Part shown: one piece after another, positions 1 to 9,198 of the stretch
How the letters are laid out: each line of letters begins with the position of its first letter
Numbering within the stretch: the first letter of the stretch is position 1
DNA from: Gammaproteobacteria bacterium
Lineage (GTDB): Bacteria > Pseudomonadota > Gammaproteobacteria > Ga0077554 > Ga007554
DNA: 39,013 nucleotides
Reading direction: 5' to 3'
Assembly: GCA_005240065.1 (NCBI GenBank)
Contig: SBBG01000047.1
Location: forward strand, 1 to 39,013
Made by a program: the position numbers and the translations under genes
The notes under the pieces: generated by a model
The model's database searches: none
Told to the model about the DNA's origin: nothing
The model's input: only the letters and a program-made list of their open reading frames with translations

Positions 1-1181
1 AGTTTGATGTGTTCGTTCTCCGCCGCCAAGTTGGTGTCCGTCACCAAGGCCTGCAAATCCTCATCGTAGATTTCGTGTTTTTTATCGGCGAGTTCTTTGA
101 AACGCACGAAGGCGCTGTTGAGTTCCTCTTCCGAGGCGAAGTCGATGCCGAGTTCCTTTAAGCGGGTGCGGAAGGCGTTGCGCCCCGAGTGTTTACCCAG
201 CACCATGCGGTTGGCGCTCCAGCCCACGTCTTGCGCGCGCATGATTTCGTAGGTCTCGCGGCTCTTGAGCACGCCGTCCTGATGAATACCGGACTCGTGG
301 GCGAAGGCATTGGCGCCGACGATCGCCTTGTTCGGTTGCACAGCAAAGCCGGTGATACTGGACACAAGGCGCGAACACGGCACGATCTGGGTGGTGTCGA
401 GATCGACATGACAGGGAAAGATATCCTGGCGCGTGCGCACCGCCATCACGATCTCTTCCAGCGCGGCATTGCCGGCGCGCTCGCCCAGGCCGTTGATGGT
501 GCACTCCACCTGACGCGCGCCATTCAACACCGCCGAAAGCGAGTTGGCCACCGCCAGACCGAGGTCGTTGTGGCAATGCACGGAAAACACCGCCTTGCCG
601 GCATTGGGCACGCGCTCAAGCAGGGTGCGAATCAGGTTGCCGAACTGGTGCGGCACGTTGTAACCCACAGTATCGGGAATGTTCACGGTACGCGCGCCGG
701 CATCAATCACCGCCTCGATCACACGGCAGAGAAAATCGATTTCCGAACGCCCGGCGTCTTCCGGCGAAAATTCCACGTCATCGGTGTACTGCCGGGCGCG
801 CTTGACCGCCTTCACCGCCTGCTCAACCACCTGGTCGGGCTCCATGCGCAATTTCATCTTCATGTGAATCGGCGAAGTGGCGATGAAGGTGTGGATACGC
901 GCCGCGTTGGCTCCGCGCAAGGCCGCGCCGGCGCTGTCGATATCCTTGTCCAGCGCCCGCGCCAGCCCACAGATCCGGCTGTCCTTGACGGCGTTCGCCA
1001 CCGCCTGCACCGCTTCGAAATCACCGGGGCTGGCGACAGGGAACCCGGCCTCGATCACATCCACCCGCATCCGTTCCAGCGCCTTGGCAATGCGCACCTT
1101 CTCCTCCTTGGTCATCGACGCGCCAGGACTCTGCTCGCCATCACGCAAGGTGGTATCGAAAATAATCAATTTGTCGATCAT
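1..1181 (-). CDS. leuA: 2-isopropylmalate synthase, 3' truncated by the window edge
   Basis: Minus-strand reading from the ATG at 1181 gives [58 protein letters not shown]..., the classic IPMS/HMGL N-terminus. The frame stays open to base 1, which is why the ORF track lacks it. Confidence 0.95.
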   Translation of the reverse strand, partial: MIDKLIIFDTTLRDGEQSPGASMTKEEKVRIAKALERMRVDVIEAGFPVASPGDFEAVQAVANAVKDSRICGLARALDKDIDSAGAALRGANAARIHTFIATSPIHMKMKLRMEPDQVVEQAVKAVKRARQYTDDVEFSPEDAGRSEIDFLCRVIEAVIDAGARTVNIPDTVGYNVPHQFGNLIRTLLERVPNAGKAVFSVHCHNDLGLAVANSLSAVLNGARQVECTINGLGERAGNAALEEIVMAVRTRQDIFPCHVDLDTTQIVPCSRLVSSITGFAVQPNKAIVGANAFAHESGIHQDGVLKSRETYEIMRAQDVGWSANRMVLGKHSGRNAFRTRLKELGIDFASEEELNSAFVRFKELADKKHEIYDEDLQALVTDTNLAAENEHIK

Positions 1182-1533
1182 GATGTACTCCAATTTTGAG
1201 TGTCATGTTACTTGAACACCCTAGCGCCAGCAACGCTCGCAAGTATATTGACCGTATCGGACGGCGCGGGAACTTTGTAAGTTGGTTGGCTCGCCGGAGG
1301 AGAGCCCAAAGAGATAGTCGCCTGCCTTACGGCAGCAGCAGTCGCAGGTGTGATAGCGGGAGGAAGGATGAAAAAGGGCGTGACACCGCGCCGCTGAGGG
1401 CGGCGGCGATGGGTGAATCGCGGTGATCATGAACGCGGGCTGATGACATATTCATTACCCTACTACAAACCTGGGATAAAAACAATCACCTCTATCGCGC
1501 TCGCGATGATCTGAACAGATTCTATAAAAGATC

Positions 1534-1992
1534 TCATCCACCCCATCCGCCATCCTCTTCGACGCCAAAAGGGTTGATGATCCTCACCCCATCCAAAACT
1601 TGCCCGTCCTGAAAATCCTCAGACAGCAACATCGTCACCCCCGCCTCCCGGGCCGTGGCCCACAACATGGCGTCCCAGAACGATAGATGATGCATCCGCG
1701 CTACCTCGATGGCGCGGCCAAGGGTCGCGGGCTTGGTGGAAACCACCGAAAACAGCGTCTGCCATCCATCGACTTGTATCCTCGCCACATCCGCTTCCAA
1801 TTTCCCCTTACGAGTGACGGTGAAATAAAACTCTGCCAAAGATTGTAGTGTCAGAACGCAGTCGCGTTCCAACAGGGTTTCAATCACGCGCTGCGCTCGA
1901 CAGTGTTTTTCACCTGCTCCGGTATCGACGGCATAGACCAGGACATGGGTATCAACACTAAATCGCTCGCGTCCCTTACTTGAGGTGGTCAT
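1534..1992 (-). CDS. PIN-domain ribonuclease toxin (VapC-like)
   Basis: FSVDTHVLVYAVDTGA...LTLQSLAEFYFTVTRKG...ARMHHLSFWDAMLWATAREAGVTMLLSEDFQDG carries the conserved acidic residues of PIN domains. The likely ATG at 1992 overlaps the antitoxin 3' end; the ORF track starts at 2022. Confidence 0.85.
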   Translation of the reverse strand: MTTSSKGRERFSVDTHVLVYAVDTGAGEKHCRAQRVIETLLERDCVLTLQSLAEFYFTVTRKGKLEADVARIQVDGWQTLFSVVSTKPATLGRAIEVARMHHLSFWDAMLWATAREAGVTMLLSEDFQDGQVLDGVRIINPFGVEEDGGWGG

Positions 1993-2227
1993 AGCATTCA
2001 TCGCGGACGAATCTGCCAACATTCAAAGGCCGTGCGCTGGCCTTTAGACGCTCCCAAGCCGCTTGCTGCTCCGGCGCGACATGTCGTTCCTCCTCGATCG
2101 GAACAAGCTTCGCCACAGGCTTGCCACGGCGCGTAATAATAACTTCGTCCCCGCGACTAACCGCCTCGATATACTCGGAAAGATGCTGGTTAGCCTCACG
2201 CAGGCTGATTTGCTGTTTCATGGCCAT
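1976..2227 (-). CDS. Phd/YefM-type antitoxin
   Basis: KQQISLREANQHLSEYIEAVSRGDEVIITRRGKPVAKLVPIEEE is a typical Phd/YefM fold. It overlaps the PIN toxin, and GAGG precedes the start. Confidence 0.88.
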   Translation of the reverse strand: MAMKQQISLREANQHLSEYIEAVSRGDEVIITRRGKPVAKLVPIEEERHVAPEQQAAWERLKASARPLNVGRFVRDECYDHLK

Positions 2228-2243
2228 TCCTCACAGAGACGGG

Positions 2244-2275
2244 TTAATTGTAGAACGTTCTACAATTAACATCAA
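2244..2275 (-). promoter_or_regulatory. Candidate promoter plus 26-bp perfect palindromic operator of the Phd/PIN TA operon
   Basis: Palindrome TTAATTGTAGAACGTTCTACAATTAA at 2244-2269. On the minus strand TTGATG-N17-TACAAT (2275-2247) overlaps it, just upstream of the antitoxin start. Confidence 0.65.
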
Positions 2276-2294
2276 GCCAGATACCGGCAATGAA

Positions 2295-3380
2295 TCACCC
2301 GCTACTTCCAATTACTTCCCCGACATTCCTAACTCCCTCCCGCCGCAGCAGTTCCAGCAATTCCGCCTTGACCTTCCTCGCCACGGCCGGACCCTCATAA
2401 ATGAACGAGGTATAAAGCTGCACCAAGCTGGCCCCGGCGCGGAGTTTGTCGTAGGCATCCTGGCCGTTGGCGATGCCGCCGACGCCGATGATGGGCACGT
2501 CCTTGCCGGTGATGCGATAGAGAATGCGGATGATATCGGTGCTGCGCACGCGCAATGGCGCGCCGCTCAAGCCGCCGGCTTCATCACTGGGCTGGCTAAG
2601 GCCGTTGCGGCTGAGCGTGGTGTTGGTGGCGATCAGGCCGTCGATATCCGGCCCCAACGCAAGATGAGCGATGGCTTCGAGGTCTTCCTGCGCCAGATCG
2701 GGGGCGATCTTGAGCAGGCATGGCAATGGTGTGCGGTGATGCTGCGTGGCAAGACGGCGGTTGGCGGCCTGCACCTCGGCCATCAGCGCTCCCAGATAAT
2801 CCGCGCCCTGCAACAGGCGCAACCCCGGGGTATTGGGCGAGCTGACGTTAATCACACAATAATCGCCGTAAGGGAAAAGTTTCTCCAGTGCGGCAACATA
2901 GTCAGCAGCGGCGTCTTCCAGGGCGGTGTCCTTGTTTTTGCCGAGATTGATGCCGATGGGAACAGTCTGTTTGCCCAAGGCCGCCATGCGTGCCGCCACC
3001 ACCTCGGCTCCCTCGTTGGGAAAACCCATGCGATTGATCACGGCCCGATCGGCGGGCAAACGGAAGATGCGCGGTTTGGGGTTACCCGGCTGGGCGCGTG
3101 GAGTCACGGTACCGATTTCGATGAAGCCAAAACCCAGCGCCGTCAGGCCGGGCATGGCGCGGGCGTTCTTGTCGAAACCGGCCGCCATACCCACCGGGTT
3201 GGAAAAACGCAGCCCCCACAGCGTCTGGGCAAGCAAGGGATCTTCCAAATAATAAATCGATTTGGCGATATCGCGGGTGACGCGGCAACGGCCGGTTTTT
3301 TCCATCCAGCCGATGGCGAGGTCGTGGGCCTGTTCGGGATCGAGGAGAAAGAAGGCGGGTTTTATGAGTTCGTAGAACAT
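2295..3380 (-). CDS. pyrD: Dihydroorotate dehydrogenase (quinone), class 2
   Basis: [26 protein letters not shown]...[43 protein letters not shown]...[12 protein letters not shown]. Confidence 0.96.
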   Translation of the reverse strand: MFYELIKPAFFLLDPEQAHDLAIGWMEKTGRCRVTRDIAKSIYYLEDPLLAQTLWGLRFSNPVGMAAGFDKNARAMPGLTALGFGFIEIGTVTPRAQPGNPKPRIFRLPADRAVINRMGFPNEGAEVVAARMAALGKQTVPIGINLGKNKDTALEDAAADYVAALEKLFPYGDYCVINVSSPNTPGLRLLQGADYLGALMAEVQAANRRLATQHHRTPLPCLLKIAPDLAQEDLEAIAHLALGPDIDGLIATNTTLSRNGLSQPSDEAGGLSGAPLRVRSTDIIRILYRITGKDVPIIGVGGIANGQDAYDKLRAGASLVQLYTSFIYEGPAVARKVKAELLELLRREGVRNVGEVIGSSG

Positions 3381-3389
3381 GGTTTTTGG

Positions 3390-4502
3390 CTACCGTTGCG
3401 CCCCCATCGCCAGCGCGCGGCGGCGGCTCGCCTCGGCCTCGGCAATCTGCTGCGCCGCATTCCAGGCGGGATCGGTCTCCGCCCAGCCCTGCGCATGCCT
3501 CATCACCAGCGCGGCGAGCGCCTGCATGTGATCGGGGCGGTCGTTAAGTGCCGGGATGTAGCGATATTTCTCCCCACCGGCCGCGAGAAAGATGCCGCGA
3601 TTGAGCATGGCGATCTCTTCCAGGGTTTCCAGGCAATCGGCGGAAAAACCCGGACACACCACGTCCACGCTTTTCACGCCTTCCTTGCCCCAGGCTTCCA
3701 GCGTTTTGTCGGTGTATGGCTTCAGCCACTCCGCCTTGCCAAGACGCGACTGGAACGACACTTGCCAGCGCTCCGCCGGCAACTGAAGTTGTTCGGCCAC
3801 CAGGCGCGCCGTTTTCTGGCATTCGCAGAAATAGGGATCGCCCGCCAGAAAACTGCGCTTGGGAATGCCATGAAAGGAAAACAGCAGGCGCTCGGCCGGG
3901 CCGTGCGCGGCCCAGCCCTCGCGGATGCTGGCGACCAGGGCGGCGATGTAACGGGGATCGTCGTGATAATGCTGAATCATACGCAGCTCCGGCACCCAGC
4001 GCCAGGTCTTCAGCTCATCGGCCACGGCATCGAAGGTCGAAGCGGTGGTCGCCGCGGCGTATTGCGGATAGAGCGGCAACACCAGGATGCGGCGCGCATG
4101 AGCCTCGCGCAGCTCCCGCAGCGCATCGGCGATCGAAGGATTGCCATAGCGCATCCCCAGCGCCACTTTCAGCGGCCCGCCGAATTGCTGTTCCAGCGCC
4201 GCTTGCAGGGCCGCCGCCTGCCGCCGCGAAATGGCCAGCAGCGGCGAACCTTCATCGGTCCAGATGCTTTGATAGGCATGCGCGGATCGCTTGGGGCGAA
4301 AAGGCAGGATCACGCCATGCAGAATCAGCCACCAGACCGGACGCGGAATCTCGACGATGCGCGGGTCCCACAGAAACTCGGCCAGATAGCGGCGCAGCGC
4401 CACCGTGGTGGGCGCATCGGGGGTGCCGAGATTGGCCACCAATACGCCGGTGAGCGATGGCGCGCCATGGGAGTAATCCGCCTCTCCTTGGTAAGCAGTC
4501 AT
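3390..4502 (-). CDS. hemH: Ferrochelatase
   Basis: GVLVANLGTPDAPTTVALRRYLAEFLWDPRIVEIPRP...LLFSFHGIPKRSFLAGDPYFCECQKTARLVAEQL...VVCPGFSADCLETLEEI. Confidence 0.96.
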   Translation of the reverse strand: MTAYQGEADYSHGAPSLTGVLVANLGTPDAPTTVALRRYLAEFLWDPRIVEIPRPVWWLILHGVILPFRPKRSAHAYQSIWTDEGSPLLAISRRQAAALQAALEQQFGGPLKVALGMRYGNPSIADALRELREAHARRILVLPLYPQYAAATTASTFDAVADELKTWRWVPELRMIQHYHDDPRYIAALVASIREGWAAHGPAERLLFSFHGIPKRSFLAGDPYFCECQKTARLVAEQLQLPAERWQVSFQSRLGKAEWLKPYTDKTLEAWGKEGVKSVDVVCPGFSADCLETLEEIAMLNRGIFLAAGGEKYRYIPALNDRPDHMQALAALVMRHAQGWAETDPAWNAAQQIAEAEASRRRALAMGAQR

Positions 4503-4640
4503 TTAATACCTCGTTTATGGGAAGTTCTTTTTTGTTTGACGGTGAGGGCAGAGTATACCCGCTACCCGCTTGCGGGGAAAAAGATATAATTCCGGCTTAT
4601 CCTAAAAACTCGAAAACTCGATCTCCGTTTTCTCCAACAC

Positions 4641-5375
4641 ATGCGCATTCCCCGAACCTATCTGCCCATCCCGCTCACCACTGGCGCCACCGTCATACTG
4701 GACGAAAACGCCGCCAACCACCTGATCCGCGTGCTGCGGCTCAAGCCCGGCGCGCCATTGATCCTGTTCAACGGCCAGGGCGGCGAATACCGGGCCGTGC
4801 TGCAAACAGCGGACAAAAAAGGCGGCACGGCGGTGATCGGAGAACACCTTGCCCACGACGCCGAATCACCGCTGCACATCACGCTGGCGCAAGGCATTTC
4901 CCGCGGTGAGCGCATGGATTATACCTTGCAGAAGGCTGTCGAACTGGGCGTGACGCGCATCGTGCCGCTGATCACCGAACGCTGCGAGGTGCGTCTGGAA
5001 GGCGAGCGTCTGCACAAACGCCTGCAACACTGGCAAGCGGTTGCGGCCAGTGCCTGTGAACAGTGCGGCCGCAACCGCGTGCCGCCAGTGGCTCAGGCTG
5101 GCTCTCTCGATGATTGGCTGGCGCAATCGCACGATGGCCTGCGCCTGGCGCTGGACCCGCTCGCGGCGCAGACGCTCACGCAACTCAGCCAGCCGGAAGA
5201 CCGGCGGATCACCCTGTTGATCGGTCCCGAAGGCGGCCTGAGCGACGCCGAGATCGAACATGCGCGACTGGCCGGGTTTGCGGGAATACGCCTTGGTCCC
5301 CGCATCCTGCGCACCGAAACGGCGGCCGTGACGGCACTGTCGGCGTTACAGGTGTTATGGGGGGATTTGGGGTAA
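4641..5375 (+). CDS. rsmE: 16S rRNA (uracil(1498)-N(3))-methyltransferase
   Basis: MRIPRTYLPIPLTTGATVILDENAANHLIRVLRLKPG...QKAVELGVTRIVPLITERCEVRL...LLIGPEGGLSDAEIEHARLAGFAGIRLGPRILRTETAAVTALSALQ. Confidence 0.95.
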   Translation: MRIPRTYLPIPLTTGATVILDENAANHLIRVLRLKPGAPLILFNGQGGEYRAVLQTADKKGGTAVIGEHLAHDAESPLHITLAQGISRGERMDYTLQKAVELGVTRIVPLITERCEVRLEGERLHKRLQHWQAVAASACEQCGRNRVPPVAQAGSLDDWLAQSHDGLRLALDPLAAQTLTQLSQPEDRRITLLIGPEGGLSDAEIEHARLAGFAGIRLGPRILRTETAAVTALSALQVLWGDLG

Positions 5376-5382
5376 AGGCGGG

Positions 5383-6009
5383 TTACTTCAACGACAAAAC
5401 GAACGTCACCAACTTCTCGATATCCGCGTCGGCAACGCGCGGCGAATAAGGCGGCATGGACATTCCGCCGGTAACCTCGGTCCAGTTGCCCTTGCCGCCG
5501 GTCTTGACCTTGGCGATCAGTTTGTCTTTGGCTCCGGCGTCGTCCTTATAGCGCGCCGCCACATCCTTCCACGCCGGGCCAACGATTTTTTTATCGATGC
5601 CGTGACAGGCCAGGCAGCCGCTCTTTTGCGCCAGAGACAGCGCAAGGGCATCGGCGCCATCCCCTGTCTTTTTCCCGGGAACAACGGTCACTTGCTCCGC
5701 AGCCGGTTTCTGCCCGGCGGACATAGCCGGGGCTTTCTTCTCTTCCTGCGCCACTGGAGCCTTGGGCGTGGCAGCTTGCTCTGTGACGGGCGCAGCGGTG
5801 GTCTCTTCGGGCGCCTTTGCTACAGGCTCGGTAACGGGCTGGACGGCAGGCGCCGGGGACGGCGCAGGCTCGGCTTGCGGCGCGGGCGCGCTGAGCGACG
5901 CCGCAGGCTCGGTGGCGCTGGGTTCTTCCTCTTGCTGCTGTTGCTTGCCGCAAGCACTCAGGAGCAGCGCCGCACAAAGCGTCGTGACGATAAATCCGGA
6001 ATTGTTCAT
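5383..6009 (-). CDS. Putative lipoprotein class I cytochrome c with long Pro/Ala/Glu-rich linker
   Basis: Lipobox LLSAC near the N-terminus, about 80 aa low-complexity linker, then CLACHGIDKKIVGPAWKDVAARY...GNWTEVTGGMSMPPY...LVTFVLSLK (CXXCH haem motif and distal Met). Confidence 0.88.
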   Translation of the reverse strand: MNNSGFIVTTLCAALLLSACGKQQQQEEEPSATEPAASLSAPAPQAEPAPSPAPAVQPVTEPVAKAPEETTAAPVTEQAATPKAPVAQEEKKAPAMSAGQKPAAEQVTVVPGKKTGDGADALALSLAQKSGCLACHGIDKKIVGPAWKDVAARYKDDAGAKDKLIAKVKTGGKGNWTEVTGGMSMPPYSPRVADADIEKLVTFVLSLK

Positions 6010-6093
6010 GGTGATACTCCTTGCAAGAAATCAGATTTTGATCGTCCACTATTTTACTATTGGGGCACTTCTAAAAATTCAAATTTTTGCAAA

Positions 6094-6229
6094 TTAACCC
6101 GGCAATCAAATTCATCTGCTTTTCCAGCTTTTCTCCCAGGCGTAGGGTGCGCCGCGCGCACCATCCGCGTGGTGCGTGAGACGCACCCTACGAAACACAG
6201 GGCAATGACGATCTATTTCGCCGGGTCAA
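6094..6229. repeat. MITE-like repeat, copy A (REP/BIME core 6142-6191)
   Basis: TTAACCCGGCAATCAAATTCATCTGCTTTTCCAGC...CGTAGGGTGCGCCGCGCGCACCATCCGCGTGGTGCGTGAGACGCACCCTACGAAACACAGGGCAATGACGATCTATTTCGCCGGGTCAA; shared with other copies in the window. Confidence 0.85.
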
Positions 6230-6259
6230 TAATGGCGAGGCCGCCACTTATTGACCCGG
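6221..6259 (-). terminator. Large hairpin at the end of the mrp operon
   Basis: CCGGGTCAATAATGGCG-AGGC-CGCCA(C)TTATTGACCCGG. Near-perfect 17-bp stem that includes the mrpG stop codon. No clear U-tract. Confidence 0.45.
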
Positions 6260-6598
6260 ATGCTTCGACTTGTCAGCGCCCCCGGACACATCCCGCACCC
6301 TCAGATGCAGCGCCGCCTGAGCCAGCAGATATGCGCTGATCGGCGCGGTGATGAAGAGGAACATCGTGATCAGCAACTCATTCAGGCTCAACCACTCCCC
6401 GCGCGCGCTGAAATAAAGCACGGAGGCGACCAGCATGCCGCCCACGCCCAAGGTGGTGGCCTTGGTGGGGCCGTGCAAACGGGTATAAAAATCCGGAAGG
6501 CGCGCCAGACCGATGGAGCCCGCCAGGGTAAAAAATGCACTGGCCAGCAAGAACAGCGACACCAGGATTTCCAGCAACATCGCAGACATCGCGCTCAT
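6248..6598 (-). CDS. mrpG: Na+/H+ antiporter subunit G
   Basis: LVSLFLLASAFFTLAGSIGLARLPDFYTRLHGPTKATTLGVGGML; position in the mrp operon. Confidence 0.93.
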   Translation of the reverse strand: MSAMSAMLLEILVSLFLLASAFFTLAGSIGLARLPDFYTRLHGPTKATTLGVGGMLVASVLYFSARGEWLSLNELLITMFLFITAPISAYLLAQAALHLRVRDVSGGADKSKHPGQ

Positions 6599-6864
6599 TC
6601 GATCACATCTCCGCGCAACACATATTTGCTGAAGACCACAGTGCCGATGAAACCCATCATGGCAATGAGCAGTGAAACCTCGAAGTACACCAGACTATCG
6701 AAATGAATACCGAGCAACACCAGCAGCGCGATGGTATTGATGTATAGCGTATCCAGGGCAAGGATGCGATCCGGCAAATCCGGACCACACAGCAGACGCC
6801 ACAGGTTGAGCAGCATGGCAAGGCTGATGGCGGCAAGGGCAATGGTGATGGCGGCGGCTAGCAC
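6595..6864 (-). CDS. mrpF: Na+/H+ antiporter subunit F
   Basis: MLLNLWRLLCGPDLPDRILALDTLYINTIALLVLLGI...; overlaps mrpE and mrpG. Confidence 0.92.
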   Translation of the reverse strand: MLAAAITIALAAISLAMLLNLWRLLCGPDLPDRILALDTLYINTIALLVLLGIHFDSLVYFEVSLLIAMMGFIGTVVFSKYVLRGDVIE

Positions 6865-7358
6865 TCGAATATCTCCTTGATGGGGGTTTCGTAACGTGTC
6901 TTGACGGAGCGGATCAGCTCCTCGGCATCCGGCACGTTCAGGCCGTGCAACAGTAAGCCTTTATTGTCATCGCTCAGCGATACCGATACAGTGCCCGGCG
7001 TCAATGAAATGATGCTGGCCAGCATGGCAATGGCATAAGGGTTGGTCATGTCCAGCGGAACCACGACAAAGCGAGGACGCAGCGCGGTTCCTGGCCCCAG
7101 TATCAGGCGGGTGACAACGATACTGGCGACCAGGATGTCCCACAGCACGATCCCGATCAGGCGCACCAGCACCCGATAGCGATGGAAGTAGATCTCTTCC
7201 ATCCACAACCGCGCCGTCAGCCGGGGGATGAACACAGCGAGAATGGCGCCAAGGGCGACATGGCCCCATGCCATGCTTTTCACCAGCAACAGCCAAATCA
7301 GCAGCAAAACCACGCTGAGCACGGGGTGAGGCAGCATCTTGCCAATCGCGCGCTTCAT
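6858..7358 (-). CDS. mrpE: Na+/H+ antiporter subunit E
   Basis: Membrane protein with VVPLDMTNPYAIAMLASIISLTPGTVSVSLSDDNKGLLLHGL. Confidence 0.93.
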   Translation of the reverse strand: MKRAIGKMLPHPVLSVVLLLIWLLLVKSMAWGHVALGAILAVFIPRLTARLWMEEIYFHRYRVLVRLIGIVLWDILVASIVVTRLILGPGTALRPRFVVVPLDMTNPYAIAMLASIISLTPGTVSVSLSDDNKGLLLHGLNVPDAEELIRSVKTRYETPIKEIFEC

Positions 7359-8854
7359 CCCAAAACACTCCGGATATATCCCGCCGGATGCAATAGCTGG
7401 ACGGCCGCATCGCCGGCAAAACGCTTCATGGGTTGCGCCAGCGCCGACAGCGCGGCAATACCCGCCAACAGCGCGGCCACGGGCATGATCGCGGCTGCGG
7501 AGGCCGGCGCGGCCAGCGGCGGCTTCTCAGCCTTGACATCGGTATTCCAGAACAACAGGCTTCCGGCCTGCGACAAACTGATGATGGACAGCAACCCTCC
7601 TGCCAGCACCACGCCCCACACCCAGTAGACCGCGCCTGTGGCTGTGGCGCTCTGCAACACCATCACCTTGCCGATGAATCCGCTCAACGGCGGCAGTCCC
7701 GCAACGCCGATCGCGCCGGCAAAAAACAAAACCCCCAGCAAAACCGGCTGCGCCACCGGCGCGGCTCTCTCCAGATGATCGCGGTGATCGCCGCGCTGGC
7801 GAGCGATCAGATCGGACAGCAGGAACAGCACGGCGATGATCAGAGTACTGTGCGCCATGTAGTACAAGGCCGCGCCGATGCCATCGACACTGAACAATCC
7901 CACTGCGGCCATCAGCGTGCCCACGGAAGCGACCGTGAGATACGCGATCAATCCTTTCAGGCGGCGGCTGGCCAACGCCCCCAGCATTCCCAGTGCCAGC
8001 GTCGCCAGCGCGGCGGGAAGCAGCCATGGTGCGGCCACCCACTGTGCCGCGCCCGCCTCCGCGCCGAACACCAGGGTATACACGCGCAGAATGGAGTAGA
8101 CACCGGCTTTGGTCATGATGGAAAACAGCGCGGCCACCGGGGCGCTGGCGGAGCTGTAGGCATCGGGCAGCCAGAAGTAGAGCGGGAAAAGGGCGGCCTT
8201 GAGCGCGAACACCACCAGCAGCAAAAGCGCCGCGCTGCGGATCAGCGCGGCATCCTCGATGTCCGCCGCCGCCACCTTGAGCGCCAGATCGGCCATGTTG
8301 AGCGTGCCCAGCACGCCATACAACAGGCTCACCGCGATCAGAAACAGTGCCGAGCCGGCCAGGTTGATCACGACATAGTGAATGCCCGCGCGCAATCGTG
8401 CTTCGCCGCCGCCATGCGCCAGCAGGCCGTAGGACGCGATGAGGAACACCTCGAAAAAGACAAACAGATTGAACAAATCGCCGGTCAGGAAGGCGCCATT
8501 CAATCCCATCAGTTGAAACTGGAACAAGGCATGAAAATTTTTTCCTTGCTGATCGCAGCCCTGCACGGCGTATAAAAGGCTGCACACGCCAACGACGGCC
8601 GTAAGCAGCAGCATGAGGGCGCTCAGCCTGTCCAGCACCAGCACGATGCCGAAGGGCGCCGCCCACTGGCCCAGTGTGTATACCTGGTACTCGCCCGTGT
8701 CGGCGGCAATGAGAAGAGCAAGCGCCACGGCCGCCAACCCTGACGTCGATACGACACTGATCGCGCGCGTCAGCGTTTGCCGCCGCCCGGCCAGCAACAC
8801 CAGCACCGCTGCCAGTACCGGCAGAACAACAGGCGCGATGATCAAATGGCTCAT
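7355..8854 (-). CDS. mrpD: Na+/H+ antiporter subunit D (NuoL/M/N-like)
   Basis: Proton-conducting transporter signature: VVFALKAALFPLYFWLPDAYSSASAPVAALFSIMTKAGVYSILR. Confidence 0.94.
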   Translation of the reverse strand: MSHLIIAPVVLPVLAAVLVLLAGRRQTLTRAISVVSTSGLAAVALALLIAADTGEYQVYTLGQWAAPFGIVLVLDRLSALMLLLTAVVGVCSLLYAVQGCDQQGKNFHALFQFQLMGLNGAFLTGDLFNLFVFFEVFLIASYGLLAHGGGEARLRAGIHYVVINLAGSALFLIAVSLLYGVLGTLNMADLALKVAAADIEDAALIRSAALLLLVVFALKAALFPLYFWLPDAYSSASAPVAALFSIMTKAGVYSILRVYTLVFGAEAGAAQWVAAPWLLPAALATLALGMLGALASRRLKGLIAYLTVASVGTLMAAVGLFSVDGIGAALYYMAHSTLIIAVLFLLSDLIARQRGDHRDHLERAAPVAQPVLLGVLFFAGAIGVAGLPPLSGFIGKVMVLQSATATGAVYWVWGVVLAGGLLSIISLSQAGSLLFWNTDVKAEKPPLAAPASAAAIMPVAALLAGIAALSALAQPMKRFAGDAAVQLLHPAGYIRSVLG

Positions 8855-9198
8855 GGTACGCGCTCCGGCCCGGAACGCTCGACACCATCGACATGATCAT
8901 TGCCAAGCGCAAAACGAGCCTTCACCGCCAGCGCCAGGACAAATGCCGTCATGCCAAAACCGATCACGATGGCTGTCAACACCAGCGCTTGCGGCAAGGG
9001 GTCGGCATACCCTGCCGCACCCGGTTTAATGATGGGCGGCGCCCCGCTCTGCAACCGGCCCATGACGAAAATGAATACATTCACGCCATAGGATAACAGC
9101 GTCAACCCAAGCACCACGGGAAACGTGCGTCCACGCAGCAACAGATAAACGCCGCACGCGACGAGAACACCAATGGCGCTGGCAACCAGCAACTCCAT
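8851..9198 (-). CDS. mrpC: Na+/H+ antiporter subunit C (NuoK-like)
   Basis: From the internal ATG at 9198: MELLVASAIGVLVACGVYLLLRGRTFPVVLGLTLLSYGVNVFIFVMGRL...DPLPQALVLTAIVIGFGMTAFVLAL. Shares one base with the mrpA stop; the ORF-track start at 9642 is not credible. Confidence 0.93.
   Translation of the reverse strand: MELLVASAIGVLVACGVYLLLRGRTFPVVLGLTLLSYGVNVFIFVMGRLQSGAPPIIKPGAAGYADPLPQALVLTAIVIGFGMTAFVLALAVKARFALGNDHVDGVERSGPERVP

Noticed and set aside
189-1199. 336-aa plus-strand ORF
   Set aside because: Antisense shadow of leuA; His/Arg-rich composition and no family resemblance, while the minus strand encodes a clear LeuA.
1199-1533. Possible RNA leader or regulatory RNA between leuA and the PIN toxin
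   Set aside because: Some short hairpins, but no recognisable riboswitch, attenuator or tRNA-like structure; not supportable by eye.
2121-4589. 822-aa plus-strand ORF
   Set aside because: Antisense to pyrD and hemH; shadow ORF in GC-rich coding DNA.
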